Shown here in pieces: positions 1-8,714 of a stretch of 64,000 bases of DNA. A model generated the notes under the pieces. That model was not told the origin of the DNA. It worked only from the letters and a program-made list of their open reading frames with translations, and made no database searches. A program made the position numbers and the translations under genes. Source of the DNA: Aureibaculum algae (lineage in GTDB: Bacteria > Bacteroidota > Bacteroidia > Flavobacteriales > Flavobacteriaceae); NCBI RefSeq assembly GCF_006065315.1, contig NZ_CP040749.1, forward strand, positions 496,001 to 560,000, read 5' to 3'. How positions within the stretch are numbered: the stretch's first letter is position 1; each line of letters begins with the position of its first letter.

Positions 1-131
1 AAGTGCCGCATGCACATGTTCATTTAATTCCGTTGAATGAGATGAAAGATGCTACTTTTCAGCATAAAGTGAGTTTAAGTAAAGAGGAGTTTGAAGAAGT
101 AGCCGCTAAAATAAGACAAGAACTACACTAA
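1..131 (+). CDS. HIT family protein, C-terminal end (partial)
   Basis: The window opens inside a reading frame whose codons start at base 3 and which stops with TAA at 129-131. The readable 42 residues begin VPHAHVHLIPL, which contains the histidine-triad motif H-x-H-x-H, and end in a charged helix. HIT proteins are small nucleotide hydrolases or transferases that use the central histidine, and the motif normally sits close to the C-terminus as it does here. The N-terminal part lies outside the window, so the subfamily cannot be settled. The next gene is convergent, about 26 bases away. Confidence 0.85.
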   Translation, partial: VPHAHVHLIPLNEMKDATFQHKVSLSKEEFEEVAAKIRQELH

Positions 132-157
132 TTTTTTTTGCACACTACTTGTAAACT

Positions 158-1357
158 TTACAGTTCTTTCAACATTACACTCATGGTAGTACCAACACCA
201 ATTTCTGATTTTTCAACAATTATTCTACCATCGTGGTAATCTTCCATAATTCTTTTGGTGAGCGATAATCCTAAGCCCCAACCACGTCTTTTAGTAGTGA
301 AGCCCGGTTCAAATATTTTACGGTATATGTTTTTGGGTATTCCTTTACCAGTATCACTAACTTGAACAAAAACATATTTACCATCCTTAGAAAACACTTT
401 AATTCTTAATGTTCCTTTTCCTTGCATGGCATCAATAGCATTCTTTACTAAATTTTCAATTACCCATGAAAATAATTGCTGATTAATCATTGCATAAATT
501 TTCACATCTTCGTCCGTATCAAAATGATAATCGATCAGTTTTGAGCTTCTTGAAGAATAGTAGTCAAAAGATTTTTTAGTCTCTAATACAATGTTGTGTC
601 GTGTTAATTTAGGTATAGATCCAATTTTAGAGAACCTATTGGCTATTGTGTTTAGGCGTTCAATATCCTTTTCAATTTCCATTACCGTATTTTCATCGGT
701 ATTGTCCATTCTTAAAATTTCTACCCATCCTAATAATGAAGATAGTGGTGTGCCAATTTGATGAGCTGTTTCTTTGGCCATACCCGCCCAAAGCTTATTT
801 TGTTCTGCAACTTTAGTAGATTTAAAGACCAAATAAATAATAATACCAAAAAGACATAAAATGAGTAAAAGGGCCAGTGGGTAATATCTTAATTTAAATA
901 AAAGGTCTGAATTTCTATAATAAATATAATCAGTTGTTGGTCCAGATAGAGAATCGTAAGTAATAGCTAAACGGTTATTTTCATTTTCCATTTCTGCCAA
1001 TTGATTGGCAAGGTACATTCTGTCCTTATCTGGTAAGTCGTTATAAGAAGTATTTTTATCTTTTAAATTTAAATTAGCCCATCCCTTAATTAGATTACCT
1101 TCCGTGGTTAAAATCATTGGAATATTTTTATTGCTCTGGATAATTTCATTTTCCAATGATAAATCTCTATCCAAATCATCTAAATCTACGGCATTTAATT
1201 TTTTTAAAGCTGCAGCCAAAATTTCCATCTTGTTACGTTCTTCTTGCTTAAAGTTTTTGAAGAATGTATTAGTGTTCCATAAAATAAGAGCAACCAATAA
1301 AAAGGCTGCTATTATTAATATCCATCGAATGATATTCTTACTGAAGGGGAGATTCAT
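158..1357 (-). CDS. Membrane-bound sensor histidine kinase
   Basis: This 399-residue protein has a transmembrane segment at about residues 11-27, a periplasmic stretch of about 130 residues and a second transmembrane segment at about 161-178. The H-box follows with the likely phosphorylated His199 (motif AHQIGTPLSSLLG), then an N-box (NLVKNAIDAM), a G1 box (DTGKGIP) and a G2-like box (WGLGLSL). This is the full two-component kinase core. No HAMP domain is obvious, and no response regulator gene lies next to it, so it appears to be an orphan kinase with an unknown signal. It is divergent from the flavin reductase gene, with the two start codons about 97 bases apart. Confidence 0.9.
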   Translation of the reverse strand: MNLPFSKNIIRWILIIAAFLLVALILWNTNTFFKNFKQEERNKMEILAAALKKLNAVDLDDLDRDLSLENEIIQSNKNIPMILTTEGNLIKGWANLNLKDKNTSYNDLPDKDRMYLANQLAEMENENNRLAITYDSLSGPTTDYIYYRNSDLLFKLRYYPLALLLILCLFGIIIYLVFKSTKVAEQNKLWAGMAKETAHQIGTPLSSLLGWVEILRMDNTDENTVMEIEKDIERLNTIANRFSKIGSIPKLTRHNIVLETKKSFDYYSSRSSKLIDYHFDTDEDVKIYAMINQQLFSWVIENLVKNAIDAMQGKGTLRIKVFSKDGKYVFVQVSDTGKGIPKNIYRKIFEPGFTTKRRGWGLGLSLTKRIMEDYHDGRIIVEKSEIGVGTTMSVMLKEL

Positions 1358-1453
1358 TATAACAAAGATAAAATTATCTGTCGATATAACTCAAAAAATT
1401 ATCTGTTATTATGTTTGTTAATTGAGTATTTTTGTTTTTTTATTAACAATGTG

Positions 1454-2313
1454 ATGATAACTATAAACGTAAATAATATACCAACAGCCAAATTACATGG
1501 ATACTTGTTAAGTGCCGTTGCCCCTAGACCCATAGCTTTTGCAAGTACAATTGATGCACATGGCAATCCGAATTTGGCTCCTTTTAGTTTTTTTAATGTA
1601 TTTAGTGCTAATCCGCCAATACTTATTTTTTCACCAGCACGTAGGGGGAGAGATAATACCACTAAACATACATATGAGAATTTAAAAGAAGTAAAAGAAG
1701 TGGTTATTAATGTGGTAAATTATGCCATTGCTCAGCAAATGTCTTTGTCAAGTACTGAATATGCAAAAGGAGTAAATGAATTTGAAAAGGCGGGATTTAC
1801 AATGCTACCTTCCGAAGAAATAAAGCCATTTAGAGTAGCGGAGTCACCAGTGCAATTTGAGTGTAAGGTTAATGAAATAGTGGAGTTAGGTTCTGAAGGC
1901 GGAGCTGGTAACTTAATAATTTGTGAAGTTTTAAAAATACACATTGATGAGAATGTTTTGGATGAAGATGGTGCGATTAATCAAGAAAAACTTGATTTAA
2001 TTGCTAGAGCAGGGGGAGTTATTATTCAAGAGCCAAAGATGGTTTTTTTGAAATACCCAAACCGTTGCAAAATTTAGGAATTGGGGTAGATCAAATTCCT
2101 GATGACATTAAAAAAAGTAACATCCTGACAGGGAATAATTTGGGAATGTTGGGTAATGTAGAATCCATCCCTAATCAACACGATGTTGATAACTTTGTAG
2201 CCGATAATCCAAATTATATAGGTTTAGAAACAGAAGAAAAACATAAATTTGCACAAGAATTTTTAGAAAAAAACGATGTGTTTAGTGCTTGGAAAGTACT
2301 TTTAATTAAATAA
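1454..2313 (+). pseudogene. Flavin reductase-like (FMN-binding) protein, interrupted by a frameshift
   Basis: The first part reads MITINVNNIPTAKLHGYLL and continues with VAPRPIAFAST and the FMN-binding split-barrel features of the flavin reductase/DIM6-NTAB family. After about residue 187 the frame fails and stops at 2077. The second part lies in another frame and ends at 2313. The break falls in a run of five G at 2012-2016. One more G would give A-R-A-G-G-S-Y-Y-S-R-A-K-D-G-F-F-E-I-P and one intact protein of about 286 residues, the usual family length. An ATG at 1415 is in frame, but 1454 fits the family start better. It may be a real pseudogene, a phase-variable tract or a sequencing error. 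Confidence 0.85.
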
Positions 2314-2324
2314 TTACGAAAAAA

Positions 2325-2699
2325 ATGGAGGTTACAGGAAAAATTAAAAAAATTGACGAAACAAAAACTTTCGGATCTAGCGGATTCAGAAAACGTGAAA
2401 TGGTTGTTACAACAGATGAGCAATATCCTCAGATGATAATGATTGAATTCGTTCAAGATAAGACCAGTTTATTAGATGCTTATAATGAAGGTGATGATGT
2501 AAAAGTAAATATCAATTTACGAGGTAGAGAGTGGATTAACCCAGAAGGAGAAGCGAAATATTTTAACTCTATCGTAGGATGGAGAATAGAAAAAGCACAA
2601 GCAGGAGCTCCAAATGCAGTTCCTCCAGTTGAAGCTGTTGATTCTTTTCAACCAGCAGATAATGTTTCTAGTGATGAACCAGATGATTTACCGTTTTAA
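2325..2699 (+). CDS. DUF3127 family protein (OB-fold-like)
   Basis: This 124-residue soluble protein starts MEVTGKIKKIDETKTFGSSG and carries the conserved F-R-K-R-E-M-V-V-T-T-D and R-E-W-I-N-P-E-G-E-A-K-Y-F-N blocks of DUF3127, a Bacteroidota family with single-strand-binding-protein-like character. The C-terminus is proline-rich and acidic and ends DDLPF. That resembles the acidic tails by which SSB proteins recruit partners, although this comparison is inference. The gene starts 11 bases after the flavin reductase frame and is followed by a strong terminator. The exact function of the family is not established. Confidence 0.85.
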   Translation: MEVTGKIKKIDETKTFGSSGFRKREMVVTTDEQYPQMIMIEFVQDKTSLLDAYNEGDDVKVNINLRGREWINPEGEAKYFNSIVGWRIEKAQAGAPNAVPPVEAVDSFQPADNVSSDEPDDLPF

Positions 2700-2744
2700 G
2701 GAGTTATTGATTCTTCAATAATAAAGACATTACAACTTTATTAA

Positions 2745-2780
2745 AAAAAGCCTTTTAGTATTTTTACTAAAAGGCTTTTT
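2745..2780 (+). terminator. Rho-independent terminator, bidirectional
   Basis: A 16-bp inverted repeat (2745-2760 with 2765-2780) is built around GCCTTTTAGTA and TACTAAAAGGC, with a four-base loop and A and T runs on either side. It sits between the DUF3127 gene on the + strand and the convergent gene at 2787-3230, so it can serve both. Confidence 0.85.
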
Positions 2781-2786
2781 CTTGTT

Positions 2787-3230
2787 TTAAAAAACAATGC
2801 GTGACTCAAAAGGAGCTGACCATTTTGAAGCTCTTCCTATTGCAGGTGCAATGGTGGCAAACACTTCTAATTTTCTTGAATTATACGTATTTCTTTGCTC
2901 AAATCTCCCCAGTTTTAAGGTCAAGGGTATTTCCATAGTTTCATTTTTGTTTTCGGCAACAATAACTTTAGAGGCCGAACCTAAAAAATCGTCTTTTCTA
3001 TCTGAGGAGATCGAAATTACAGTACTTTCATCCCAGTTGGGAATAACCAATGGTGAATCTACTTTGCCATGAATATCATAAATAAAAATATGTAAACAGT
3101 ATTCCATTTGTAGTTTAACATCTAAATCATGAAATTCAATATCTAAAATAACAGTTAAATCGCTAATGTCGTCGCCAGCATTAATAACTTCAGGTATTGA
3201 TAATAATTCTACAGATTGTATTTTTGCCAT
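2787..3230 (-). CDS. Hypothetical protein, predicted beta-rich
   Basis: I do not recognise this 147-residue protein. It begins MAKIQSVELLSIPEVINAGD and shows alternating hydrophobic and polar strands (TVILDIEFHDLDVKL, IPLTLKLGRFE) that suggest a small beta-sandwich. It has no signal peptide, membrane segment or cysteine cluster. It is a single gene ending at the bidirectional terminator. The upstream gap to aat (154 bases) is very AT-rich and could hold divergent promoters. Confidence 0.6.
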   Translation of the reverse strand: MAKIQSVELLSIPEVINAGDDISDLTVILDIEFHDLDVKLQMEYCLHIFIYDIHGKVDSPLVIPNWDESTVISISSDRKDDFLGSASKVIVAENKNETMEIPLTLKLGRFEQRNTYNSRKLEVFATIAPAIGRASKWSAPFESRIVF

Positions 3231-3384
3231 TATGTTACCATTTTTATATCTATTTTTCTCTAGCTAAGATAACTTAAAATTTAGCCAATAGGTATACTAG
3301 AAGTATTATAATTTATATTCTTACCTATATTTATTTTTTATCTAGATTTTGTTATATTTTTAAAAAAAAATATAAAACTCATTA

Positions 3385-4014
3385 ATGATTTTATTATCAG
3401 ATAAATTATGGTTTCCGCCCGTTGAAACAGCTTCAAGCGAAGGTGTGTTAGCTTTTGGTGGCGATTTGTCTCCAGAACGATTATTGCTTGCTTATAATAG
3501 TGGGATTTTTCCTTGGTTCAATAAAGGAGAACCAGTGGTTTGGTATAGTCCAGGTGAAAGAATGGTCTTATTTCCTAATGAATTGAAAATATCAAAAAGT
3601 ATGAAACAAATTCTAAAAAAGGATAGTTTCAAAGTTACTTTTAATCAAAATTTTAAGGAAGTAATTCGGTCTTGTAAAACCATTTATAGAGAAGGACAGG
3701 GAGGGACGTGGATAACTGATGAAATGGAACAGGCTTATACTAAATTAAATGAATTGGGGCATGCAAAATCGGTTGAGGTGTGGTTAGGTAATGAATTAGT
3801 AGGTGGACTTTACGGTATAGACTTAGGTGACGTTTTTTGTGGTGAAAGTATGTTTAGTGCTGTTTCTAATGCTTCTAAAGTTGCATTCATACATTTGGTT
3901 CAAAAGCTAAAAAGAGAAAATTATAAATTAATAGATTGTCAAGTTTATAACGATCATTTAGCTAGTTTGGGAGCGAGAGAAATACCAAGAAACGAATTTT
4001 TAAGGTATTTATAA
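3385..4014 (+). CDS. aat: Leucyl/phenylalanyl-tRNA--protein transferase
   Basis: This 209-residue protein adds Leu or Phe from aminoacyl-tRNA to N-terminal Arg or Lys of proteins, marking them for ClpS/ClpAP through the N-end rule. Family blocks are plain: LWFPP near the start, LAYNSGIFPWF, PVVWYSPGERMVLFP, then GGLYGIDLGDVFCGESMFS and IDCQVYNDHLASLGA. The length fits the family, and the protein starts directly before LLSDKLWFPP. It stands alone, 91 bases before the MazG-like gene. Confidence 0.95.
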   Translation: MILLSDKLWFPPVETASSEGVLAFGGDLSPERLLLAYNSGIFPWFNKGEPVVWYSPGERMVLFPNELKISKSMKQILKKDSFKVTFNQNFKEVIRSCKTIYREGQGGTWITDEMEQAYTKLNELGHAKSVEVWLGNELVGGLYGIDLGDVFCGESMFSAVSNASKVAFIHLVQKLKRENYKLIDCQVYNDHLASLGAREIPRNEFLRYL

Positions 4015-4105
4015 TGTTTACAGTATATGTATAGAAGCACTAAGAATAATGAAGATTCATCTAGAAATTGTTTAATTTTGAATCTTCAATCTCGAATTAA
4101 TAGTC

Positions 4106-4432
4106 ATGAACATACAAAACGCACAACTAGAAGTTGATAATTGGATAAAAGAACATGGTGTTCGTTATTTTAATGAGCTTACCAATATGGCTCAATTAAC
4201 TGAAGAGGTTGGTGAAGTTGCTCGTATTATTGCTAGACGTTATGGTGAGCAAAGTGAAAAAGAATCAGATAAGAACAAAGATTTAGGTGAAGAACTGGCA
4301 GATGTTTTATTTGTGGTATTATGTTTGGCCAACCAAACAGGTATTGATTTACAAGCCTCTTTTGATAAAAAATTAGATTTTAAAACAAAACGTGACCATG
4401 ACCGTCACCACAATAATAAAAAATTAAAATAA
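4106..4432 (+). CDS. MazG-like nucleotide pyrophosphohydrolase
   Basis: This 108-residue protein is an all-alpha NTP pyrophosphohydrolase. The Mg-binding pattern E-E-x-x-E (TEEVGEVAR) and E-E-x-x-D (GEELADVLF) is complete. Such small enzymes hydrolyse (d)NTPs, often non-canonical ones, to monophosphates. The substrate cannot be told from sequence. The C-terminus is basic and histidine-rich (RDHDRHHNNKK), which is common in Bacteroidota members. The stop codon overlaps the next start as TAATG at 4430-4434, indicating translational coupling. Confidence 0.88.
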   Translation: MNIQNAQLEVDNWIKEHGVRYFNELTNMAQLTEEVGEVARIIARRYGEQSEKESDKNKDLGEELADVLFVVLCLANQTGIDLQASFDKKLDFKTKRDHDRHHNNKKLK

Positions 4433-4680
4433 TGACATTCTTAGAAAAAATAAAAACTGCATTTTTTTGGAAAAGGGCGTTAATGATAATAATTCCTTTC
4501 TTTATTGTTTTGGTAATTATATCATTGCTGTTTAATAGCTTTTCAGCAATCATCAATGCTGACATAGCTACGGTTATGGAACAAAATTTTAATCAAGGGA
4601 AATGGAAGGATTTCTTTTTAACAAAATCCTTTGTAAGTATTTTATATGGAGTGTGGATTACCAGTAGAAATATTAAATAA
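4432..4680 (+). CDS. Small membrane protein of unknown function
   Basis: This 82-residue protein has one clear hydrophobic segment at about residues 17-37 (LMIIIPFFIVLVIISLLF) followed by a short soluble tail. Its start overlaps the stop of the MazG-like gene by one base, which supports it being translated as the second gene of that operon. I do not recognise a family. It ends 65 bases before the convergent deoC. Confidence 0.6.
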   Translation: MTFLEKIKTAFFWKRALMIIIPFFIVLVIISLLFNSFSAIINADIATVMEQNFNQGKWKDFFLTKSFVSILYGVWITSRNIK

Positions 4681-4744
4681 TTAGAGGCAATACTATTTTA
4701 AAAACTGGTATTTAATTCCCACTCTGAAAACTAGAAATACAAAT

Positions 4745-5455
4745 TTATTCTCCATTTACTGCAGAAACAATAGCTTCTGTTGCTGTAGCACCTATTCTTG
4801 TTACGCCCCATGATTTAACCTTTAAAGTGTCTTCTAAAGTACGCACACCACCGGCTGCTTTTACTTCAATTGAAGTATCTGTATGTCTACGCATTAATTT
4901 TAAATCATGCTCTGTTGCTCCCTTGTAATTATAACTACCATCAGGTTGTTTTACCATACCATATCCCGTTGAAGTTTTTACAAAATCTACCTTAAGTTTA
5001 CTACATAGTTCACAAAGCTTTATTTTATAAAAATCTTCTGGTAAAAAGTCATTTTCAAAAATTACTTTTAGAGCAGCATTTCCTTTTTTGCAAGTAGCGT
5101 GAATTTCTTTAATTTCATTTTCAATATATGTCCAGTCTTCACTCAATACTTTTCCAATATTTACAACCATATCAATTTCTACAGCCCCGTCTTTAATTGC
5201 TTCTTCAGTTTCAACTATTTTTACGTTTAAAGTATTACTACCATGAGGAAAACCAATTACCGTTCCCACCATTACGTCTGTTCCTTTTAAAATTTCAACA
5301 GCCATTTTTACAGCATAGGGTTTAATGCAAACCGAAGCTACATTATATTTTTTTGCAATTTCACATCCTTCTATTAGAATTTTATCATCCATGGTAGGGT
5401 GTAAAAGAGAGTGATCAATCATTTTTGCAATTTCTAATTTTGTTACGCTATTCAT
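4745..5455 (-). CDS. deoC: Deoxyribose-phosphate aldolase
   Basis: This 236-residue TIM-barrel class I aldolase cleaves 2-deoxyribose 5-phosphate to glyceraldehyde 3-phosphate and acetaldehyde in deoxynucleoside salvage. Visible signatures are DHSLLHPTM near the start, VGTVIGFPHGSN, VEIDMVVNIG, the Schiff-base lysine in FVKTSTGYG, and VKAAGGVRT with the second conserved lysine. Length and motifs are normal. It lies 38 bases downstream of the large propeller gene on the same strand and could be read with it, although the functions are unrelated. Confidence 0.95.
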   Translation of the reverse strand: MNSVTKLEIAKMIDHSLLHPTMDDKILIEGCEIAKKYNVASVCIKPYAVKMAVEILKGTDVMVGTVIGFPHGSNTLNVKIVETEEAIKDGAVEIDMVVNIGKVLSEDWTYIENEIKEIHATCKKGNAALKVIFENDFLPEDFYKIKLCELCSKLKVDFVKTSTGYGMVKQPDGSYNYKGATEHDLKLMRRHTDTSIEVKAAGGVRTLEDTLKVKSWGVTRIGATATEAIVSAVNGE

Positions 5456-5493
5456 TATTATACTATTTTAATAGATACATGTATTTGTAAAGT

Positions 5494-8400
5494 TTACTCC
5501 TTCATTACAGTGGACGGTTGAGGTGGTGCAAGTTGAATTAAATCAATTTCGCTCGTTTTTACTTTTTTATTGAGTTCAGATACATCATTTTTAAAGATTT
5601 GATATAATGCGGTTAACTCCTTGTCAATGGCTATTGTAATTTCATTTTTAAATTGAACTTCTTGATCTGTAGGTCTGTAACTTCCCATAGAAGTCAATGC
5701 GTTTAAGTGTCCTAACTTATTATTAAGCTTGATTGGAAAATTTAAAGGGTCTTGATTACTTTTACTTTTTGTTTGATAAAGATTATTTTCAATAACGGTT
5801 ACTTCTTTCGAAATTTTGTTTGCAAAATCTAGAAGTTCTTTATGCTTCTTTTTATCAGTAATTGACTTTTTTAATACGGTAATTTGATCTTTTACTTTCT
5901 TTACATTTTTTAAGGCTTTGTGTATTTCAGTCAATTTATCGCGGACTTCAATAATAAAATTGAATTGAGCTTGTAAATCTTCTTGAGTTGATTCGCTTCT
6001 AGGATCTTTTAAAATTGTAAAATCTTTGGATTCACTCTTGTTGTTTTTTGACAATACTACATTGTAATTTCCTGGTATTGCTTGTGGTCCATTTAGTGAT
6101 GCCCACCATAAAATCATACCCTCTACTTTTTCAGCACCAGCGTACATCATATTCCAATTAAAAATATTGTTACCAGGTTTAACTTTTAAGGTTTCTTCTT
6201 TTTTCTCTTTGTTTGGGTGTGTACTGTATTTTTTTATCAATTGCTTGTTATTGTCAAAGAATGATAAGGAAAGGGTATCTGCTTTCGCTGTATCTTTTAC
6301 ATAAAAATTGATAGCAACACCACCATAATGGTTTTGCCCATTGGTTTTAGATTTGGCTCCTCTGCCACCGCCCATTTTATAGCTATCCATTGGTTTGTAT
6401 GCATAGAAATCTTTTGAAATTATATTTTTATTTAATTGATGAAGCGGGGTTAAATCATCAATGATCCAAAAAGAACGACCTTGTGTAGCAGCAATTAAAT
6501 TGTCATTTTTAATGGTTAAATCCGTTATTGGAACAATAGGTAAATTCAATTGAAACGGAGTCCAGTTATTACCATCATCAAAACTGATATACATTCCGCG
6601 TTCGGTACCAGCGTATAACAATCCTTTTCTTTTAGGATCGGCACGTAAAGCTCTAGTAAAAGATTCGTTTCCAATTCCGTTGGTTAATTTTGTCCAAGTA
6701 ACGCCATAATCAGCAGTTTTATAGATATAAGGCCTGTAATCTCCTGTTTTATATTTTGTCCCCACGATGTAAGCACCACCCTTATTAAATGGGTCAATTT
6801 CTATACAGTTTATCATCATCCATTCAGGCATAATTTTAGGCGTAATATTGTTCCAAGTTACTCCACCGTCTTTGGTAATATGTACCAATCCGTCATCAGA
6901 CCCCGTCCATATCAATCCATTTTCTATTGGGGATTCTGCCACGGCAAAAATAGTTGCGTAATATTCTACACTTGTGTTGTCTTTGGTGATGGGTCCACCT
7001 GATGGGCCTAATGTTTTAGGATCATTTCTGGTTAAATCAGGACTTATAATTTCCCATGATTGACCTTCATTTGTTGTAGCATGTAAGTGATTTGAGGCTG
7101 CATATAATTTTTTAGGATTATTAGGTGAAAACAACACTGGGAAATTCCATTGGAAACGATATTTAAAATCTTTGGCACCATGTCCCATCGGGTCGTCTGG
7201 CCACACATTTACGGCTCTTCGTTCGTTGGTTTTATGGTTAATTCTCGTTAAAAAGGCACCATAACTACCGCCATAAACGATATCATCATTATTTGGATCT
7301 ACTGCGATATGTGCACTTTCACCACCCGCTGTACTTTCCCAATCACTTTCTGTGATATATCTGCCGTCGGTTCTGTGTGAAATACGTACAGTAGAATTAT
7401 CTTGTTGAGCACCATATATTCTATACGGAAAGTGATTATCTGTAACCACTCTATAAAATTGTGATGTAGGCTGATTGTGATAAGTAGACCAATTTTCGCC
7501 AGCATCAAAACTAATTTGTGCACCACCATCATCACCAATAATCATACGTTGATTGTCATTCGGATCCATCCATAGGTCATGATGGTCTCCATGTGGAGCT
7601 CCATAGGTTTTATACGTTTTACCACCATCTTTAGATTGATGATAGCTAACATTTAAGACATATAATCCGTTTTCATCTTGAGTGTCAGCGTATAGTCGCG
7701 TATAATACCAAGCACGTTGACGTAATTTTCGCTCATTATTAATGAGTTTCCATGTTTTGCCAGCATCTGTAGATTTATAAACACCTCCATCTTTGTTTTC
7801 TATTAATGCCCAAACAATATCAGAATTTACAGGTGAAACTGTTACACCACTAATACCCCATATCCCTTTTGGCAATCCTTCGTTAGTACTGATATTGGTC
7901 CAAGTCTCGCCTTCATCTGTACTTTTATACAACGCAGAACCTTCACCTCCACTAGACAAACTGTAAGGTGTTCGTCTGGCATTCCAAGTAGATGCATATA
8001 GGATACGTGGATTGTTAGGATCGAGTATTAAATCGATAGCACCAGCGTCGGCATTAGCAAAAAGTACTTTTTTCCAATTTTCACCACCATCAGTAGATTT
8101 ATAAACACCACGTTCTTCTGAAGATTTATACAAATCGCCTAAAACAGCAGCATATACTATGTCAGGATTTTTTGGATGAATTCTTACTCTGGGTATATGT
8201 CTAGAATTTTTTAACCCCATATGTTTCCATGTTTTTCCAGCATCTACAGATTTATACATACCATCACCAGAGGAGACATTACCGCGAATTGTTTTTTCGC
8301 CCATACCCACATAGATCACATTATTATCCCATTCAGAAACTGCTACTGCACCAACAGAACCTCCAAAAAAACCATCTGAAATGTTGTCCCAAGTATTACC

Positions 8401-8652
8401 GGCATCGGTAGTACGCCAAACACCGCCGCCTGTAGCTCCAAAATAATAAAGGTTGGCCTTACCCGGAACACCAGTTACCGCAGCACTTCTACCACCACGA
8501 AATGGACCTATATTTCGCCATTGCATAGCGTCGTAATATTTTTCTATAAAGAGAGGTTCTTGCGTTTTTTGTTTTTTTTGTCTTTTTTGTGCGTTAACTT
8601 TGTCGGCAGTTGCAAATAATAAGCAAACGGCAAGGAAGAATATTTTATTCAT
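5494..8652 (-). CDS. Secreted VPS10/sortilin-like Asp-box beta-propeller protein
   Basis: This 1052-residue exported protein has a signal peptide (MNKIFFLAVCLLFATADKVNA). It carries a long series of Asp-box repeats of the S-x-D-x-G-x-T-W type, for example TTDAGNTWDN, SVDAGKTWKH, STDGGENWKK, STDEGETWTN and STDAGKTWKL. They extend to about residue 690, consistent with a large multi-bladed propeller related to VPS10/BNR proteins annotated as 'glycosyl hydrolase'. No sialidase catalytic set is evident, so enzymatic activity should not be assumed. The C-terminal third contains coiled-coil-prone lysine/glutamate segments. Such proteins are common in marine Bacteroidota, with unproven roles. Confidence 0.85.
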   Translation of the reverse strand: MNKIFFLAVCLLFATADKVNAQKRQKKQKTQEPLFIEKYYDAMQWRNIGPFRGGRSAAVTGVPGKANLYYFGATGGGVWRTTDAGNTWDNISDGFFGGSVGAVAVSEWDNNVIYVGMGEKTIRGNVSSGDGMYKSVDAGKTWKHMGLKNSRHIPRVRIHPKNPDIVYAAVLGDLYKSSEERGVYKSTDGGENWKKVLFANADAGAIDLILDPNNPRILYASTWNARRTPYSLSSGGEGSALYKSTDEGETWTNISTNEGLPKGIWGISGVTVSPVNSDIVWALIENKDGGVYKSTDAGKTWKLINNERKLRQRAWYYTRLYADTQDENGLYVLNVSYHQSKDGGKTYKTYGAPHGDHHDLWMDPNDNQRMIIGDDGGAQISFDAGENWSTYHNQPTSQFYRVVTDNHFPYRIYGAQQDNSTVRISHRTDGRYITESDWESTAGGESAHIAVDPNNDDIVYGGSYGAFLTRINHKTNERRAVNVWPDDPMGHGAKDFKYRFQWNFPVLFSPNNPKKLYAASNHLHATTNEGQSWEIISPDLTRNDPKTLGPSGGPITKDNTSVEYYATIFAVAESPIENGLIWTGSDDGLVHITKDGGVTWNNITPKIMPEWMMINCIEIDPFNKGGAYIVGTKYKTGDYRPYIYKTADYGVTWTKLTNGIGNESFTRALRADPKRKGLLYAGTERGMYISFDDGNNWTPFQLNLPIVPITDLTIKNDNLIAATQGRSFWIIDDLTPLHQLNKNIISKDFYAYKPMDSYKMGGGRGAKSKTNGQNHYGGVAINFYVKDTAKADTLSLSFFDNNKQLIKKYSTHPNKEKKEETLKVKPGNNIFNWNMMYAGAEKVEGMILWWASLNGPQAIPGNYNVVLSKNNKSESKDFTILKDPRSESTQEDLQAQFNFIIEVRDKLTEIHKALKNVKKVKDQITVLKKSITDKKKHKELLDFANKISKEVTVIENNLYQTKSKSNQDPLNFPIKLNNKLGHLNALTSMGSYRPTDQEVQFKNEITIAIDKELTALYQIFKNDVSELNKKVKTSEIDLIQLAPPQPSTVMKE

Positions 8653-8714
8653 GGATTAGGTTTGTTGATAGTAGCTAAAATTAAGGATAATAAATTAAAT
8701 TAGAAACGGGTTAG

